Source of the DNA: Chryseobacterium indologenes
Lineage (GTDB): Bacteria; Bacteroidota; Bacteroidia; Flavobacteriales; Weeksellaceae
Assembly (NCBI RefSeq): GCF_002025665.1
Contig: NZ_CP018786.1
Coordinates: forward strand, 1,178,001-1,242,000
DNA length: 64,000 nucleotides
Direction of reading: 5' to 3'
The position numbers were made by a program, and so were the translations under genes. A model generated the notes under the pieces. That model was given only the letters and a program-made list of their open reading frames with translations. It ran no database searches and was not told the origin of the DNA. This document shows, piece by piece, positions 42,424 through 52,435 of the stretch; within the stretch, counting starts at the first letter, position 1, and the number at the start of each line of letters is the position of its first letter.

Positions 42424-43512
42424 ATGTATTTTAAAACTGTAATAATTTGCCTTATGGCAACATTATTCGCTGTGTCATGCAGTAAAGACAAAGAAAAAAA
42501 TAATCAGAAAGATAAAGAAGTTCCCGTACTGGAAATCAAAGAAAAAGATACATTGGTGAGCAACCAGTTTGTGACCGATATCCAGGCTAAAAAAAATGTA
42601 GAAATGCGTTCAAGAATCGGAGGTATTATACAGCATATTTATGTAAATGAGGGACAGTTTGTCCATCAGGGACAGGCTTTATTCAAAATCAATGATGCCG
42701 AACTTCAGATGGAACTCCTGAAAGCCAATGCGGCGTTAAAGCAGACTGAGGCAGACGTTCGCATTGCAGAGGTGGAATTGAAACAGATTCAGAGTCTGCA
42801 TGCCAAAAAATTTGTGGCTAACAATGAGTTGGAAATGGTAAAGGCAAAACTGTCTTCTGCCAAAGCAAAACATGCATTTGCCGATGCAGAAAAGAGAACG
42901 GTTCTTCAGAAAATAAGCTTTACAAGAATTACAGCACCTTTTGACGGAGTAATTGATGTCATTCCCCATAAAGACGGAAGTTTGGTGGAAAATGGAACCC
43001 TATTGACCACACTTTCCCAATTGAATGAAGTGTATGCCTATTTCTCTATTCCTGAAAACTTATATTTTGAGCTTTTAGCTAATGATAAGATCGGAAGTCA
43101 TCAGAAGATTGAGCTAACACTTCCCAACGGAGTTAATTACCAGTTCAACGGAGCTTTGAAAACAGCCGAAGGGGAAATCGACAGAACCACAGGTTCTATT
43201 CGTTATAAAGTGCTTTTCCCGAATCCGGACCGTTTGATCAAACACGGTACTTCCGGGAAACTTATCATTTCAGAGCAACAGAATAATGCGATCCTTATTC
43301 CACAAAAATCTACCTTTTCCATTCAGGATAAGACCTATGTTTTTGTAGTAGATAAACAGAATAAAGTGAAAATGACCAATATTAAGATCGGAACTACCTT
43401 AAGAGACTCTTATATGGTAGAAAGTGGTCTTAAAAAAGGAGATTTAATCATTTATGAAGGGACTCAGTCTTTGAAAGATGGTGATATTATCAAAATCAAA
43501 AAGAAGTATTAA
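42424..43512 (+). CDS. RND efflux periplasmic adaptor (membrane fusion protein), lipoprotein
   Basis: 362 residues. Lipobox FAVSC anchors it in the envelope. AcrA/MexA-type order: barrel-sandwich half (VEMRSRIGGIIQHIYVNEGQFVHQGQALFKI), alpha-hairpin (~ALKQTEADVRIAEVELKQIQ to AKHAFADAEKR), second lipoyl half (FTRITAPFDGVIDVIPHKDGSLV) and beta-barrel. It links the inner-membrane pump to the outer-membrane channel. First core gene of the three-gene efflux operon; 28 bp to the pump gene. No regulator gene adjoins. Confidence 0.92.
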   Translation: MYFKTVIICLMATLFAVSCSKDKEKNNQKDKEVPVLEIKEKDTLVSNQFVTDIQAKKNVEMRSRIGGIIQHIYVNEGQFVHQGQALFKINDAELQMELLKANAALKQTEADVRIAEVELKQIQSLHAKKFVANNELEMVKAKLSSAKAKHAFADAEKRTVLQKISFTRITAPFDGVIDVIPHKDGSLVENGTLLTTLSQLNEVYAYFSIPENLYFELLANDKIGSHQKIELTLPNGVNYQFNGALKTAEGEIDRTTGSIRYKVLFPNPDRLIKHGTSGKLIISEQQNNAILIPQKSTFSIQDKTYVFVVDKQNKVKMTNIKIGTTLRDSYMVESGLKKGDLIIYEGTQSLKDGDIIKIKKKY

Positions 43513-43540
43513 CCCTTCATAATCTTTAAATCAACTAACT

Positions 43541-46500
43541 ATGGTAGAAATGTTTATAAGACGAAAGGTTCTTTCGTTGGTTATTTCCATATTATTTGTA
43601 TTGCTGGGAATCATGGCGCTGCTAAAAATGCCCATTACCCAGTTTCCCGATATTGTACCGCCTTCAGTAACCGTTACAGCAAAATATACAGGAGCAAACG
43701 CCGAAGTATCTGCCAATGCGGTAGCCCTTCCTTTGGAACGTGCAATCAATGGAGTTCCGGGGATGACTTATATGTCAACAGTAACCTCTAATGATGGTCT
43801 TACGCTTATTCAGGTTTTCTTTGAAGTAGGGACAGACCCTGATGTGGCAGCGGTAAACGTTCAGAACAGGGTAACAACAATTCTTGATGAGCTTCCTGAA
43901 GAAGTAATCAGAGCCGGTGTAACTACTGAAAAAGAGGTGAACAGTATGCTGATGTACCTTAATATCACAAGTACAGATCCGAGCCAGGATGAACAGTTCA
44001 TTTATAACTTTACGGATATCAACGTCCTTCAGGAACTGAAACGTATTGATGGAGTAGGGCGTGCTGAAATCATGGGGCAGAAAGAATATTCAATGAGAGT
44101 ATGGCTGGATCCTCAAAAAATGGCAGCTTACAATATTTCAGCAGATGAAGTAATTACTTCCTTGCAAAAGCAGAATATTTCTGCTGCTCCTGGAAAAGTA
44201 GGTGAAACCTCAGGTAAAACCTCAAGCCAGCTTCAGTATGTAATCAAATATAAAGGAAAGTTTTTTGAGCCTAAACAATATGAAGAAGTTCCCATCAGAT
44301 CTGATGTGGACGGGACTATTTTAAAGCTTAAAGATATTGCGAAAGTAGAATTCGGAGCGATGAACTACGGAATGGTTTCCAAAACAGACGGAAGACCTTC
44401 TGCATCCATCATGATGAAACAACGTCCCGGTTCCAATGCTTCTGAAGTGATTGAAAGCGTAAAGACAAAAATGGAAGAATTAAAAGTTACTTCTTTCCCT
44501 CCCGGAATGGAATATAATATGGCTTATGACGTTTCCAGATTCCTGGATGCTTCTATCAGTGCGGTACTGACAACCCTTATCGAAGCCTTTATTCTGGTAG
44601 GAATTGTAGTATTTATCTTCCTTCAGGACTGGCGTTCTACATTAATTCCTGTACTGGCTGTACCGGTAGCATTGGTAGGAACTTTTGCCTTTATGAATAT
44701 GCTGGATTTCTCTGTTAACCTTTTAACATTGTTTGCGTTGGTTCTTGCGATAGGTATTGTAGTGGATAATGCCATTGTCGTCGTTGAAGCCGTTCACGTG
44801 AAAATGGAGGAAGGAATGAATGCGATGGATGCCACCATCAGTGCCACCAAAGAAATTGCGGGAGCTGTAGTAGCGATTACCATTGTGATGTCTGCTGTAT
44901 TTATTCCTGTAGCATTCCTGGATGGTCCGGTAGGAGTTTTTTACCGTCAGTTTTCATTAACGCTGGCCATCAGTATCGTAATTTCTGGGGTGAATGCATT
45001 GACGCTTACTCCGGCACTTTGTGCGATTATTTTAAAACCTCACGATCACAATAAAAAGAAAACCATTATTGACAGGGCTTTCCAGAGTTTCAATACAGGA
45101 TTTGAAAGACTGACGAATGGTTATGTAGGTATTTTATCAAAATTTGCCACAAGAACTACAGTAACTTTCGGATTACTGTTTTTATTCGTTGGACTTACTT
45201 TTGTGACCAGTAAATTCCTGCCAACCGGATTTATTCCCATGGAAGATCAGGGAATGGTATACGTAAGTGTGACTACTCCACAGGGAGCAACAGTAGAGAG
45301 AACAGAAAAAGTACTGGATGAAGTGACGGTTATTGCTAAAAAAATTAAAGGCGTAGAAAACGTAACCACTCTTGCTGGGTACAGCATCGTAACAGAAATT
45401 GCAGGTTCTTCTTACGGAATGGCGATGATTAACCTTAAAGACTGGAAAGAAAGAAATATTTCAGTGAATGATCTGATCGCAGAACTTTCAGACAAAACAA
45501 AAAGCATTGCAGATGCCCAGATTGAAATTTTTGCTCCGCCAACGGTCCCGGGATTCGGTAATACCAGCGGTTTTGAATTACGTTTATTGGACAGAACCGG
45601 AGGAAAGATCGAAAATACAGATAAGATCACTAAAGACTTTGTTAAGAAATTAAACGAAGCTCCCGAATTGCAGAACAACTTTACCAGCTTTGATGCTACT
45701 TTCCCTCAATACATGATCAATGTAGATTATGATATGGCAGCGAAGAAAGGAGTATCGGTAGATAACGCAATGTCTACGCTACAGACCATGCTGGGATCTT
45801 ATTACGCCACGAATTTTATCCGTTTCAGTCAGATGTATAAAGTGATGGTGCAGGCAAGTCCGGAGCACAGAGACACTCCGGAAAGTATTCTGAATTTATA
45901 TTTAAAAAATGATAAAGGAGAAATGGTTCCGTTCTCAACTTTCATCACTATCGAGAAGGTATATGGCCCTGAAGTACTGACAAGGTACAATATGTATATG
46001 TCTGCGATGATCAATGGAGAACCTGCAGACGGTTACAGTTCCGGAGATGCCATTGCAGCCGTAGAACGTGTAGCTAAAGAAACCCTGCCCAGAGGATTCG
46101 ATATTGAATGGTCAGGAATGACAAGGGAAGAGATCTTATCAGGAAACCAGACTGTTTATATCTTTGCAATCTGTCTTTTATTCGTGTATCTTTTATTGGC
46201 GGCACAATACGAAAGTTTCCTTCTTCCAATGCCTGTATTATTAAGCCTGCCAACAGGAATTTTCGGTTCTTATATCGCTTTGGTACTGATGGGATTGGAT
46301 AATAATATTTATGCACAGGTAGCATTGGTCATGCTGATTGGCCTTTTAGCTAAAAATGCCATTCTTATTGTAGAATTTGCAGTGGCAAGAAATAAGCAGG
46401 GATTTGATATTATTCCGGCCGCTATTGAAGGGGCGAGACAACGTCTAAGACCGATTCTGATGACTTCTTTTGCATTCGTAGCAGGGCTTATTCCTCTATG

Positions 46501-46663
46501 TATTGCATCAGGAGCGGGAGCAATCGGTAACCGTTCCATTGGTACAGCAGCAGCAGGAGGAATGTTGATAGGAACTATTTTCGGATTAGTAGTCATTCCG
46601 GGACTGTATATATTCTTTGCAAAACTTGAAAATAAGAAGAAAGATGAAAAGATTAAATCATAG
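43541..46663 (+). CDS. RND efflux pump, HAE1 (AcrB/MexB) family
   Basis: 1040 residues, the standard AcrB size. N-terminal MFIRRKVLSLVISILFVLLGIMAL helix, porter domain (GVGRAEIMGQKEYSMRVWLDP), and helix 4 with LALVLAIGIVVDNAIVVVE carrying the two adjacent aspartate-region residues of proton relay (here VVDNA). The C-terminal half repeats the fold, with LIGLLAKNAILIVEFA. Proton-driven drug export across both membranes with the flanking adaptor and channel. Its last 20 bp overlap the channel gene. Confidence 0.95.
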   Translation: MVEMFIRRKVLSLVISILFVLLGIMALLKMPITQFPDIVPPSVTVTAKYTGANAEVSANAVALPLERAINGVPGMTYMSTVTSNDGLTLIQVFFEVGTDPDVAAVNVQNRVTTILDELPEEVIRAGVTTEKEVNSMLMYLNITSTDPSQDEQFIYNFTDINVLQELKRIDGVGRAEIMGQKEYSMRVWLDPQKMAAYNISADEVITSLQKQNISAAPGKVGETSGKTSSQLQYVIKYKGKFFEPKQYEEVPIRSDVDGTILKLKDIAKVEFGAMNYGMVSKTDGRPSASIMMKQRPGSNASEVIESVKTKMEELKVTSFPPGMEYNMAYDVSRFLDASISAVLTTLIEAFILVGIVVFIFLQDWRSTLIPVLAVPVALVGTFAFMNMLDFSVNLLTLFALVLAIGIVVDNAIVVVEAVHVKMEEGMNAMDATISATKEIAGAVVAITIVMSAVFIPVAFLDGPVGVFYRQFSLTLAISIVISGVNALTLTPALCAIILKPHDHNKKKTIIDRAFQSFNTGFERLTNGYVGILSKFATRTTVTFGLLFLFVGLTFVTSKFLPTGFIPMEDQGMVYVSVTTPQGATVERTEKVLDEVTVIAKKIKGVENVTTLAGYSIVTEIAGSSYGMAMINLKDWKERNISVNDLIAELSDKTKSIADAQIEIFAPPTVPGFGNTSGFELRLLDRTGGKIENTDKITKDFVKKLNEAPELQNNFTSFDATFPQYMINVDYDMAAKKGVSVDNAMSTLQTMLGSYYATNFIRFSQMYKVMVQASPEHRDTPESILNLYLKNDKGEMVPFSTFITIEKVYGPEVLTRYNMYMSAMINGEPADGYSSGDAIAAVERVAKETLPRGFDIEWSGMTREEILSGNQTVYIFAICLLFVYLLLAAQYESFLLPMPVLLSLPTGIFGSYIALVLMGLDNNIYAQVALVMLIGLLAKNAILIVEFAVARNKQGFDIIPAAIEGARQRLRPILMTSFAFVAGLIPLCIASGAGAIGNRSIGTAAAGGMLIGTIFGLVVIPGLYIFFAKLENKKKDEKIKS

Positions 46664-48095
46664 AAATATATTGTATGGAATAGCGTCACTGAGCTTGGTT
46701 TCTTGTGCTGTTCCCAAAGTAACGGACCTGAAAAAAGCCCAGGAATTACCAGAAGAGATCATCAAAGCTGACAAAAGTAAATCGACGGATGAATTCCAGC
46801 AGATCAATCTGAAAGCGTATTTTACAGATCCTCAGCTGCTTGAGCTTTTTGATAAAGTAGTTCAGGCTAATCCGGATTTTCAAATTGCCCAGCAGAGAGT
46901 GGAAATTGCCAATAGCTTCCTTCAAAGATCAAAGATGGATTTATTGCCATCTCTTGAAGTGGGAATACAGGCTTCCGGTGACCGCTACGGAAAATATACA
47001 ATGGAAGGCGTTGGAAACTATGATACCAATCTTTCCCCTAATATCACGGAAAATCAGAAAATCAACAGAGATTTTACTCCTAATTACTGGCTGGGAGCAA
47101 GAAGCAGCTGGGAAATTGATGCCTGGGGAAAACTGAAAAATAAGAAGATTGCGGCTCAGAAGAAATATCTGGCTTCCACAGAAGGATTAAGATTATTACA
47201 GGTAGAGCTTTTCACAGATATTGCCAATCTGTATTACCAGTTGGTAGCGTTGGATAATCGTCTTGCCATTTATCAGAAGAACTATAAACTTCAGCAAAGA
47301 GCCTTTGAAATTGTTCTGGCTCAGCGTGAAGTGGGAAAAGCCACGGAGTTGGCAGTTCAGCAATTCAAAGCTCAGAATAACAACTGGTTGGCAGAGATTG
47401 AACACATCAGGGTAGAAATAGTTACAGTAGAACAGGCGATTACAACATTAACAGGAAGCTATGGCGGAGATGTTAAACGTGGGAAAATACTGATGCCTAC
47501 CAATATGGAAGTTTTGAATAAAACCATTAATGTAGAAAATGTGATCCATTCAAGACCGGATGTAGCCGCAAACTATTATGTGTTGGAAGCTTCTCAGGCT
47601 GATGCGAAAGCTGCAAGAGCCGCTTTTTATCCTAAAATTGATTTGGGTGCCGGTTTTGGACTGAATTCCTTTTCCGTAGAAACGTTCTTCAAGCCAAGTT
47701 CACTGGCAGGGCAATTGTTGGGGGGATTAATGGTTCCTGTATTCAATAAAGGGCAGTTGAAATATGAATTTAAAGTAGCGAGCAAAGAGCAGGAAATTGC
47801 CTTTTTAAATTATCAGAAAAGTATTACCACTGCTTTTAATGAACTTCAGTCTATTTTGAAACAGACGAAGATCTATGAACGTGTTCTGAAACTGAAATCA
47901 GAAGAAGTAGGTTTCCTTGACCGTGGTGTGGAGGTTTCCAACGATCTGTATCTCACAGGCTACGCAAACTATTTTGAACTGATCAATTCTCAGAAAAGCA
48001 AACTAACTGCTGAGCTGGATTTACTGCAGTTTCAGCACCAGAATACCAGAAATAACGTCCTGTTGTTTAAAGCATTGGGAGGGAAACTGGATTAA
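46644..48095 (+). CDS. TolC/NodT-family outer-membrane efflux lipoprotein
   Basis: About 483 residues from the ATG at 46644, overlapping the pump gene by 20 bp; a TTG at 46617 is dismissed. Lipobox SLVSC. Two outer-membrane-efflux-protein repeats with long helices: NPDFQIAQQRVEIANSFLQRSKMDLLPSLEVG and RPDVAANYYVLEASQADAKAARAAFYPKIDLGAGFG. Forms the exit duct of the tripartite pump. A terminator follows 25 bp after the stop and closes the operon. Confidence 0.93.
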   Translation: MKRLNHRNILYGIASLSLVSCAVPKVTDLKKAQELPEEIIKADKSKSTDEFQQINLKAYFTDPQLLELFDKVVQANPDFQIAQQRVEIANSFLQRSKMDLLPSLEVGIQASGDRYGKYTMEGVGNYDTNLSPNITENQKINRDFTPNYWLGARSSWEIDAWGKLKNKKIAAQKKYLASTEGLRLLQVELFTDIANLYYQLVALDNRLAIYQKNYKLQQRAFEIVLAQREVGKATELAVQQFKAQNNNWLAEIEHIRVEIVTVEQAITTLTGSYGGDVKRGKILMPTNMEVLNKTINVENVIHSRPDVAANYYVLEASQADAKAARAAFYPKIDLGAGFGLNSFSVETFFKPSSLAGQLLGGLMVPVFNKGQLKYEFKVASKEQEIAFLNYQKSITTAFNELQSILKQTKIYERVLKLKSEEVGFLDRGVEVSNDLYLTGYANYFELINSQKSKLTAELDLLQFQHQNTRNNVLLFKALGGKLD

Positions 48096-48120
48096 TTTTT
48101 TACTTTTTTTTACGATGAAG

Positions 48121-48148
48121 GAAGCTGTCTTTTTAGGCAGCTTCTTTT
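48121..48148 (+). terminator. Terminator of the RND operon
   Basis: 9-bp stem gaagctgtc/ggcagcttc (one G-T pair) and T-rich tail. Confidence 0.85.
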
Positions 48149-48263
48149 ATGTTTTAACCGGATTCTACGGATTCCCGTAATGCTAATTGAAATAATTCCA
48201 GGATCTTGCATTAGAATCTAACTTTTTAAAAGTTGAGTTAACTTTTTTTATATGTCCCTAAAA

Positions 48264-48293
48264 AAAGAGACTGTCCTAACGGGCAGTCTCTTT
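48264..48293 (-). terminator. Terminator of the cold-shock-domain gene
   Basis: 13-bp stem aaagagactgtcc/gggcagtctcttt with a TAAC loop. The plus-strand A run on the left is the minus-strand T tract. Confidence 0.8.
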
Positions 48294-48348
48294 GTATATG
48301 GTTTAAAATGAATCTGCTTTTAAGACAGAAGTATTTTATAAGTACATA

Positions 48349-48771
48349 TTATTTAACAATCTGAATTTCAACAGCAGAAAATCCTTTAGGAGATTTCTCT
48401 TTTTCAAAAGATACCTTATTCCCTTTTTTCACCGGTTCTGCACAGTTGTTGTTGTGGAAGAAGATGTTTTCTTTGGAATTATCTTCCGTAATGAAACCAT
48501 ATCCTTTTTCGCTCAGGAAAGTAACAATTCCTGTTTTTCTTGGATCTTCTTCAATAATAGGTGCAGCACCCAATTGAATATCATCAAGATTTACTTCCTG
48601 TCTTTGTTCAGGTGGAGTAGATGTTAATCTTCCAAATTCGTCTACATACATGAAGACATCCTCCGCTCCTTTGTTGTTGTTCGTTTTACGTTCTTCGCGT
48701 CTTAGCGCCTTTTCTTTTTGCTTTTGAATTTTTTTCTTGAAATTTTCCTTTTTAGAAAAAGAATCTGCCAT
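48349..48771 (-). CDS. Cold-shock-domain protein with basic N-terminal extension
   Basis: 140 residues. The first ~30 are strongly basic (KKENFKKKIQKQKEKALRREER), then an acidic linker, then a C-terminal cold shock domain (~78-138) with RNP1-like KGYGFIT and RNP2-like ENIFFH. The fold binds single-stranded nucleic acid. This is twice the size of a classical CspA and typical of flavobacterial CSD proteins. The upstream region to the next gene is long (~650 bp), as for genes with long leaders. Confidence 0.88.
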   Translation of the reverse strand: MADSFSKKENFKKKIQKQKEKALRREERKTNNNKGAEDVFMYVDEFGRLTSTPPEQRQEVNLDDIQLGAAPIIEEDPRKTGIVTFLSEKGYGFITEDNSKENIFFHNNNCAEPVKKGNKVSFEKEKSPKGFSAVEIQIVK

Positions 48772-49456
48772 AAATTATTTTTAGTATTTAGTTTCTATAA
48801 ATTAAATTGGTTCAATCTGGTCTGCTTCAGACCTATAAAGCCTGCCGATGTTTCCTGTTTTGGATATTTCCAATCATACAGAGCTTTAAAATTCCGACAA
48901 GTATTGTTCTTTAATAGAAGAATAAAAGTTAAAAATATGGCTGCTCAAGAGGCAAAGACTGAATAAAAAATATTCGGGTCGTTACAGAAAACAAAGTAAT
49001 GACTTGGTTAATAATATGCAAATATACAACAATAAAATGAATAATCAGGTTTTAAATGATTGATTATCAGAAATGGTTTTAAGTGATATTTTATATTCGT
49101 AAGGAAGGGGTAAAGAAAGTTGTAATAATTGTATAAAAAAATCCTCAGAAGCCTGAGGATTATAAAAAAATATATTAAAAATGAAGTGGTGGTGCATAAT
49201 ACGGGAGGAAGGTATCAAATGTTATGCCTAAAATTGAAGCGAGTTTGTGAATTATCCAAAAGTGTTTAACTGAAAAGGCCCGTATCAAAGCGTATCTGGT
49301 TGGTAAATAACATTCTATTGAAAAATATTGTTTATATAAAATAATAAACATTTTTCCTTCGGTTTAAAAATAATAAAAAGAAATTCCGAAAATTTCACCA
49401 TGTTGAAGCGGTTTTTATGATTGATCTTTGTCTCATTAACATTTAAATATAAAAAC
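48772..49456. other. Long intergenic region
   Basis: No convincing gene. A perfect 9-bp hairpin (aatcctcag/ctgaggatt, AAGC loop) at 49140-49161 has A-rich flanks on both sides and looks like a terminator, but no gene ends there. The part next to 48772 probably holds the leader of the cold-shock-domain gene. Confidence 0.45.
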
Positions 49457-50212
49457 ATGTCAACACAAAATGTACAGGGAAAAGTTGTTTTAATTGCCGG
49501 AGGAGGTAAAAATTTAGGCGGATTATTAAGCAGAGATTTTGCATCCAAAGGGGCAAAGCTGGCCATCCATTATAACAGCGAAAACTCAAGAACTGAGAGT
49601 GAGAAAACACTGGCTGAAGTGCAGGCATTAGGAGCTGAAGCATTTTTATTTCAGGGAGATCTTACCAAAGTAGATCATATCACGAAGTTTTTTGATGAGA
49701 CCATTTCCCGTTTCGGAGGAATTGATATCGCAATCAATACCGTAGGAATGGTACTTAAAAAACCATTTTCAGAAACTACAGAAGCTGAATATGATACCAT
49801 GTTCAATGTCAATTCAAAATCTGCTTACTTCTTTCTTCAGGAAGCTGGTAAGAAGTTAAACGATCATGGGAAAATCTGTACCATTGTAACTTCATTATTG
49901 GCGGCCTACACCGGATTATATTCCACATATGCAGGAGCAAAAGCACCGGTAGAGCATTTTACAAGAGCCGCTTCCAAAGAATTCGGGGCAAGAGGAATTT
50001 CCGTCACAGCTGTAGCACCCGGACCAATGGATACTCCTTTCTTCTACGGGCAGGAAACAGACGATGCCGTTGCTTATCATAAATCTGCATCTGCATTAGG
50101 AGGACTTACGGATATTAAAGATATTGCTCCGCTGGTAGAATTTCTGGTAACAGAAGGCTGGTGGATTACCGGACAAACCATTTTTGCCAACGGTGGCTAT
50201 ACAACGAGATAG
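49457..50212 (+). CDS. Short-chain dehydrogenase/reductase
   Basis: 251 residues from the ATG at 49457; the frame opens earlier at a TTG. Classical SDR: cofactor loop VLIAGGGKNLGGLLSRDFA, a NTVG segment, catalytic Tyr-x3-Lys in STYAGAKAPVEHFTRAA, and PGPMDTPFF. The loop GGGKNLGG departs from the common TGxxxGIG but is known in the family. NAD(P)-dependent oxidoreductase with unknown substrate. Monocistronic with terminator. Confidence 0.9.
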   Translation: MSTQNVQGKVVLIAGGGKNLGGLLSRDFASKGAKLAIHYNSENSRTESEKTLAEVQALGAEAFLFQGDLTKVDHITKFFDETISRFGGIDIAINTVGMVLKKPFSETTEAEYDTMFNVNSKSAYFFLQEAGKKLNDHGKICTIVTSLLAAYTGLYSTYAGAKAPVEHFTRAASKEFGARGISVTAVAPGPMDTPFFYGQETDDAVAYHKSASALGGLTDIKDIAPLVEFLVTEGWWITGQTIFANGGYTTR

Positions 50213-50238
50213 CATATTATAAAATCCATTCAAAAAAG

Positions 50239-50272
50239 AAACTCACTGAAAGTTGTTTTCAGTGAGTTTTTT
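50239..50272 (+). terminator. Terminator of the SDR gene
   Basis: Perfect 13-bp stem (aaactcactgaaa / tttcagtgagttt), 5-nt loop and T run; also lies just beyond the stop of convergent lgt. Confidence 0.92.
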
Positions 50273-50293
50273 ATGGTAAAAGAAATAAGAAAA

Positions 50294-51130
50294 TTAAGTA
50301 GTTTTAATCTTTCTTTTCTCCAGGATACTTTTGATGATAAAGAATAATCCAAGAAGAACAAATGGAATACTCAGAAGTTGTCCCATATTCATACTCATTC
50401 CGTGCTCAAATTCTACCTGATCTACTTTGATAAATTCAATCAGAATTCTCATAATAAAGATCAATAGAATACTGATTCCAAAGTAAAACCCTTTTCCGAT
50501 CTTAAAAATATTCTTCCTGTAAATAAAATAGACAGCAAGGAAGATAATAAAATAAGAGATAGCTTCGTAAAGCTGGGCAGGATGCCTCGGAAGATCATCT
50601 ACCTGACGGAAGATAAAAGCCCATGGAACATCGGTAGGAATTCCTATAATTTCAGAGTTCATCAGATTGGCAAGCCTGATAAAAGTACCACCTAACGGAA
50701 GTACAATCGCTATGGCATCCAGAACGGTCATGAACGGGATAGAATACTTTCTTGCATAGATGAGAAGCATAATTACCAGACCAATACCGCCACCATGACT
50801 CGCAAGACCCGCAAATCCTGTGAAATGGTAGGCTCCATCCGGCCCTTTCTGAATTGGTAAAAAGATCTCAAGCGGGTGCTGCGAATAATAATCAAAATCA
50901 TAAAAAATACAGTGACCTAATCGGGCTCCCACCAAAATTCCTATTAATGCATAGGAGAATAAAGCTTCGTGTGCCTGTGAACTAAGACCTTCTTTTTTAT
51001 AAATTCTTTTTAAAATATTGAGAGATAAAACAAGTCCCGCAAGGAATAGTAATCCGTAATATTTTATGGGAAGTCCTAAGATATTGACGATTTCGGGATT
51101 AACATCCCAGTTGATATATAATAAATTCAT
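50294..51130 (-). CDS. lgt: Prolipoprotein diacylglyceryl transferase Lgt
   Basis: 278 residues, about seven membrane helices. Transfers diacylglycerol to the lipobox cysteine of prolipoproteins, the first step for every lipoprotein in this window. Motifs: ASHGGGIGLVIM (catalytic histidine region), LGGTFIRLANLMNSEIIG (Lgt signature with conserved Arg, Asn, Glu) and PRHPAQLYEAI. The usual GRxGNFxNxE is here GTFIRLANLMNSE, as in other Bacteroidota. Monocistronic. Confidence 0.95.
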   Translation of the reverse strand: MNLLYINWDVNPEIVNILGLPIKYYGLLFLAGLVLSLNILKRIYKKEGLSSQAHEALFSYALIGILVGARLGHCIFYDFDYYSQHPLEIFLPIQKGPDGAYHFTGFAGLASHGGGIGLVIMLLIYARKYSIPFMTVLDAIAIVLPLGGTFIRLANLMNSEIIGIPTDVPWAFIFRQVDDLPRHPAQLYEAISYFIIFLAVYFIYRKNIFKIGKGFYFGISILLIFIMRILIEFIKVDQVEFEHGMSMNMGQLLSIPFVLLGLFFIIKSILEKRKIKTT

Positions 51131-51273
51131 TGCTGCAAAGATAAGAAAATAGGATTTTCTGAACAGAATGGTGTGCTTTGAAGAGGTTATATATTGAACT
51201 GTAATCTGTTACCCGAACTTTTTGCCATTTTACAATAGACTATAAATGCCATACTATCAAAATTGAGAATCAT

Positions 51274-52278
51274 TTAAGTAGAAGCTCTGTAAATGAGTTC
51301 TGCATCCATCAATACTGCTCTGCTTGGGAGACTATTGTTTTTGATCTTTTCCAATACCAGCTCTGCGGCAGTTTCACCCATTTTTTCCAAAGGCTGCTGT
51401 ACACTGGTCAGCTGAGGATACACCATCGTTGATAATTCCGTTCCGGAAAAGCTTGCAATAGAAACTTCGTCCGGGATTCTTACTTTTTGTTCAAGAAGAA
51501 AATTCATAGCTCCCATGGCGAGGGTATCACTAAAGGCAAAAATACTGTCGAACACTATATTCTTATTTAATAGTTGCTTAACTGCTTTTTTTCCATGCTC
51601 GAAAGTCATTCCATCGGTCTGTACGATCAGGTTTTCATCAAAAATATTGTATTTCATAAGAATGCGCTTATAACCATTTACCCTTTCTACAGCATTTCGG
51701 ATGGTTGAAGGTCCCATGAGATGAATGATTCTTTTTCTTCCTGTCTTAATTAAATATTCTACCATTAATGAAGCTTTAATAGCATCATCAATAATAACCT
51801 TCGATACATCCAGAGATTTGTGAGGAATCCTGTCGAAAAAGATTAAAGGAGTTCCTCTATCCATAATACTTTGATAAATATCATTATTAGAGGTTTCATG
51901 ACACAGGTTAATAATAATAGCATCCACATTAAACTCTTCCAGAAGCTGAAGATTTTTTCTCTCAATAAGAGGATCTTCATCAGACTGAGTAATAATGATA
52001 CGGTATCCGAGAGGGTAAAGAATATTCTGAATTCCTTTCAGTACAGTGGAAGAAAAAGGAGTAATCATTTCTGGCACTACAAAGCCAATTGTCCGAGATT
52101 GTCCCGATTGTAAATTCAAAGCGGTAAGGTTCGGTTTATAGCCCAATTTCTCTGCAGCATCCAGCACTCTTTTTCGTGTCTCTTCATTCACATTTTTATC
52201 ATGAAGCAGTGCTCTGGAGATGGTAGAGGTAGATAATGACAAAAATTTGGACAGATCTTTAATCGTAATACGTCTCAT
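51274..52278 (-). CDS. LacI-family transcriptional repressor of the polyol locus
   Basis: 334 residues. N-terminal LacI HTH (ITIKDLSKFLSLSTSTISRAL, hinge RKRVLDAAEKLGYKPN), then a periplasmic-binding-protein-like sensor domain (RTIGFVVPEMITPFSSTVLKGIQ; DAIIINLCHE; IFAFSDTLAMGAM). Divergent from the dehydrogenase gene; the 157-bp gap has two GGGAACGTTCCC palindromes, the expected operators. It probably senses the sugar handled by the operon and represses both directions. Confidence 0.94.
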   Translation of the reverse strand: MRRITIKDLSKFLSLSTSTISRALLHDKNVNEETRKRVLDAAEKLGYKPNLTALNLQSGQSRTIGFVVPEMITPFSSTVLKGIQNILYPLGYRIIITQSDEDPLIERKNLQLLEEFNVDAIIINLCHETSNNDIYQSIMDRGTPLIFFDRIPHKSLDVSKVIIDDAIKASLMVEYLIKTGRKRIIHLMGPSTIRNAVERVNGYKRILMKYNIFDENLIVQTDGMTFEHGKKAVKQLLNKNIVFDSIFAFSDTLAMGAMNFLLEQKVRIPDEVSIASFSGTELSTMVYPQLTSVQQPLEKMGETAAELVLEKIKNNSLPSRAVLMDAELIYRAST

Positions 52279-52321
52279 CAGCCTTGTTTTTGGACTAAAA
52301 ATAATAAAAAAATAGACAATT

Positions 52322-52353
52322 GGGAACGTTCCCTGATTTTTGGGAACGTTCCC
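52322..52353. promoter_or_regulatory. Twin LacI-type operators
   Basis: Two identical perfect 12-bp palindromes GGGAACGTTCCC at 52322-52333 and 52342-52353, 20 bp centre to centre (about two helical turns), with a central CG typical of LacI-family sites. They lie 44 bp from the regulator start and 82 bp before the dehydrogenase start. Confidence 0.85.
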
Positions 52354-52435
52354 AGCTTGAAATTTGTAAAAAAAATATCCGGTTAACCATTTGTTAATAT
52401 AGTTTTAACGAATCGGTTAATATGATAACAATTTT

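Noticed and set aside
49045..49197. 50-residue minus-strand frame beginning with three His codons
   Set aside because: It reads through the terminator-like hairpin and has no promoter or conserved feature.
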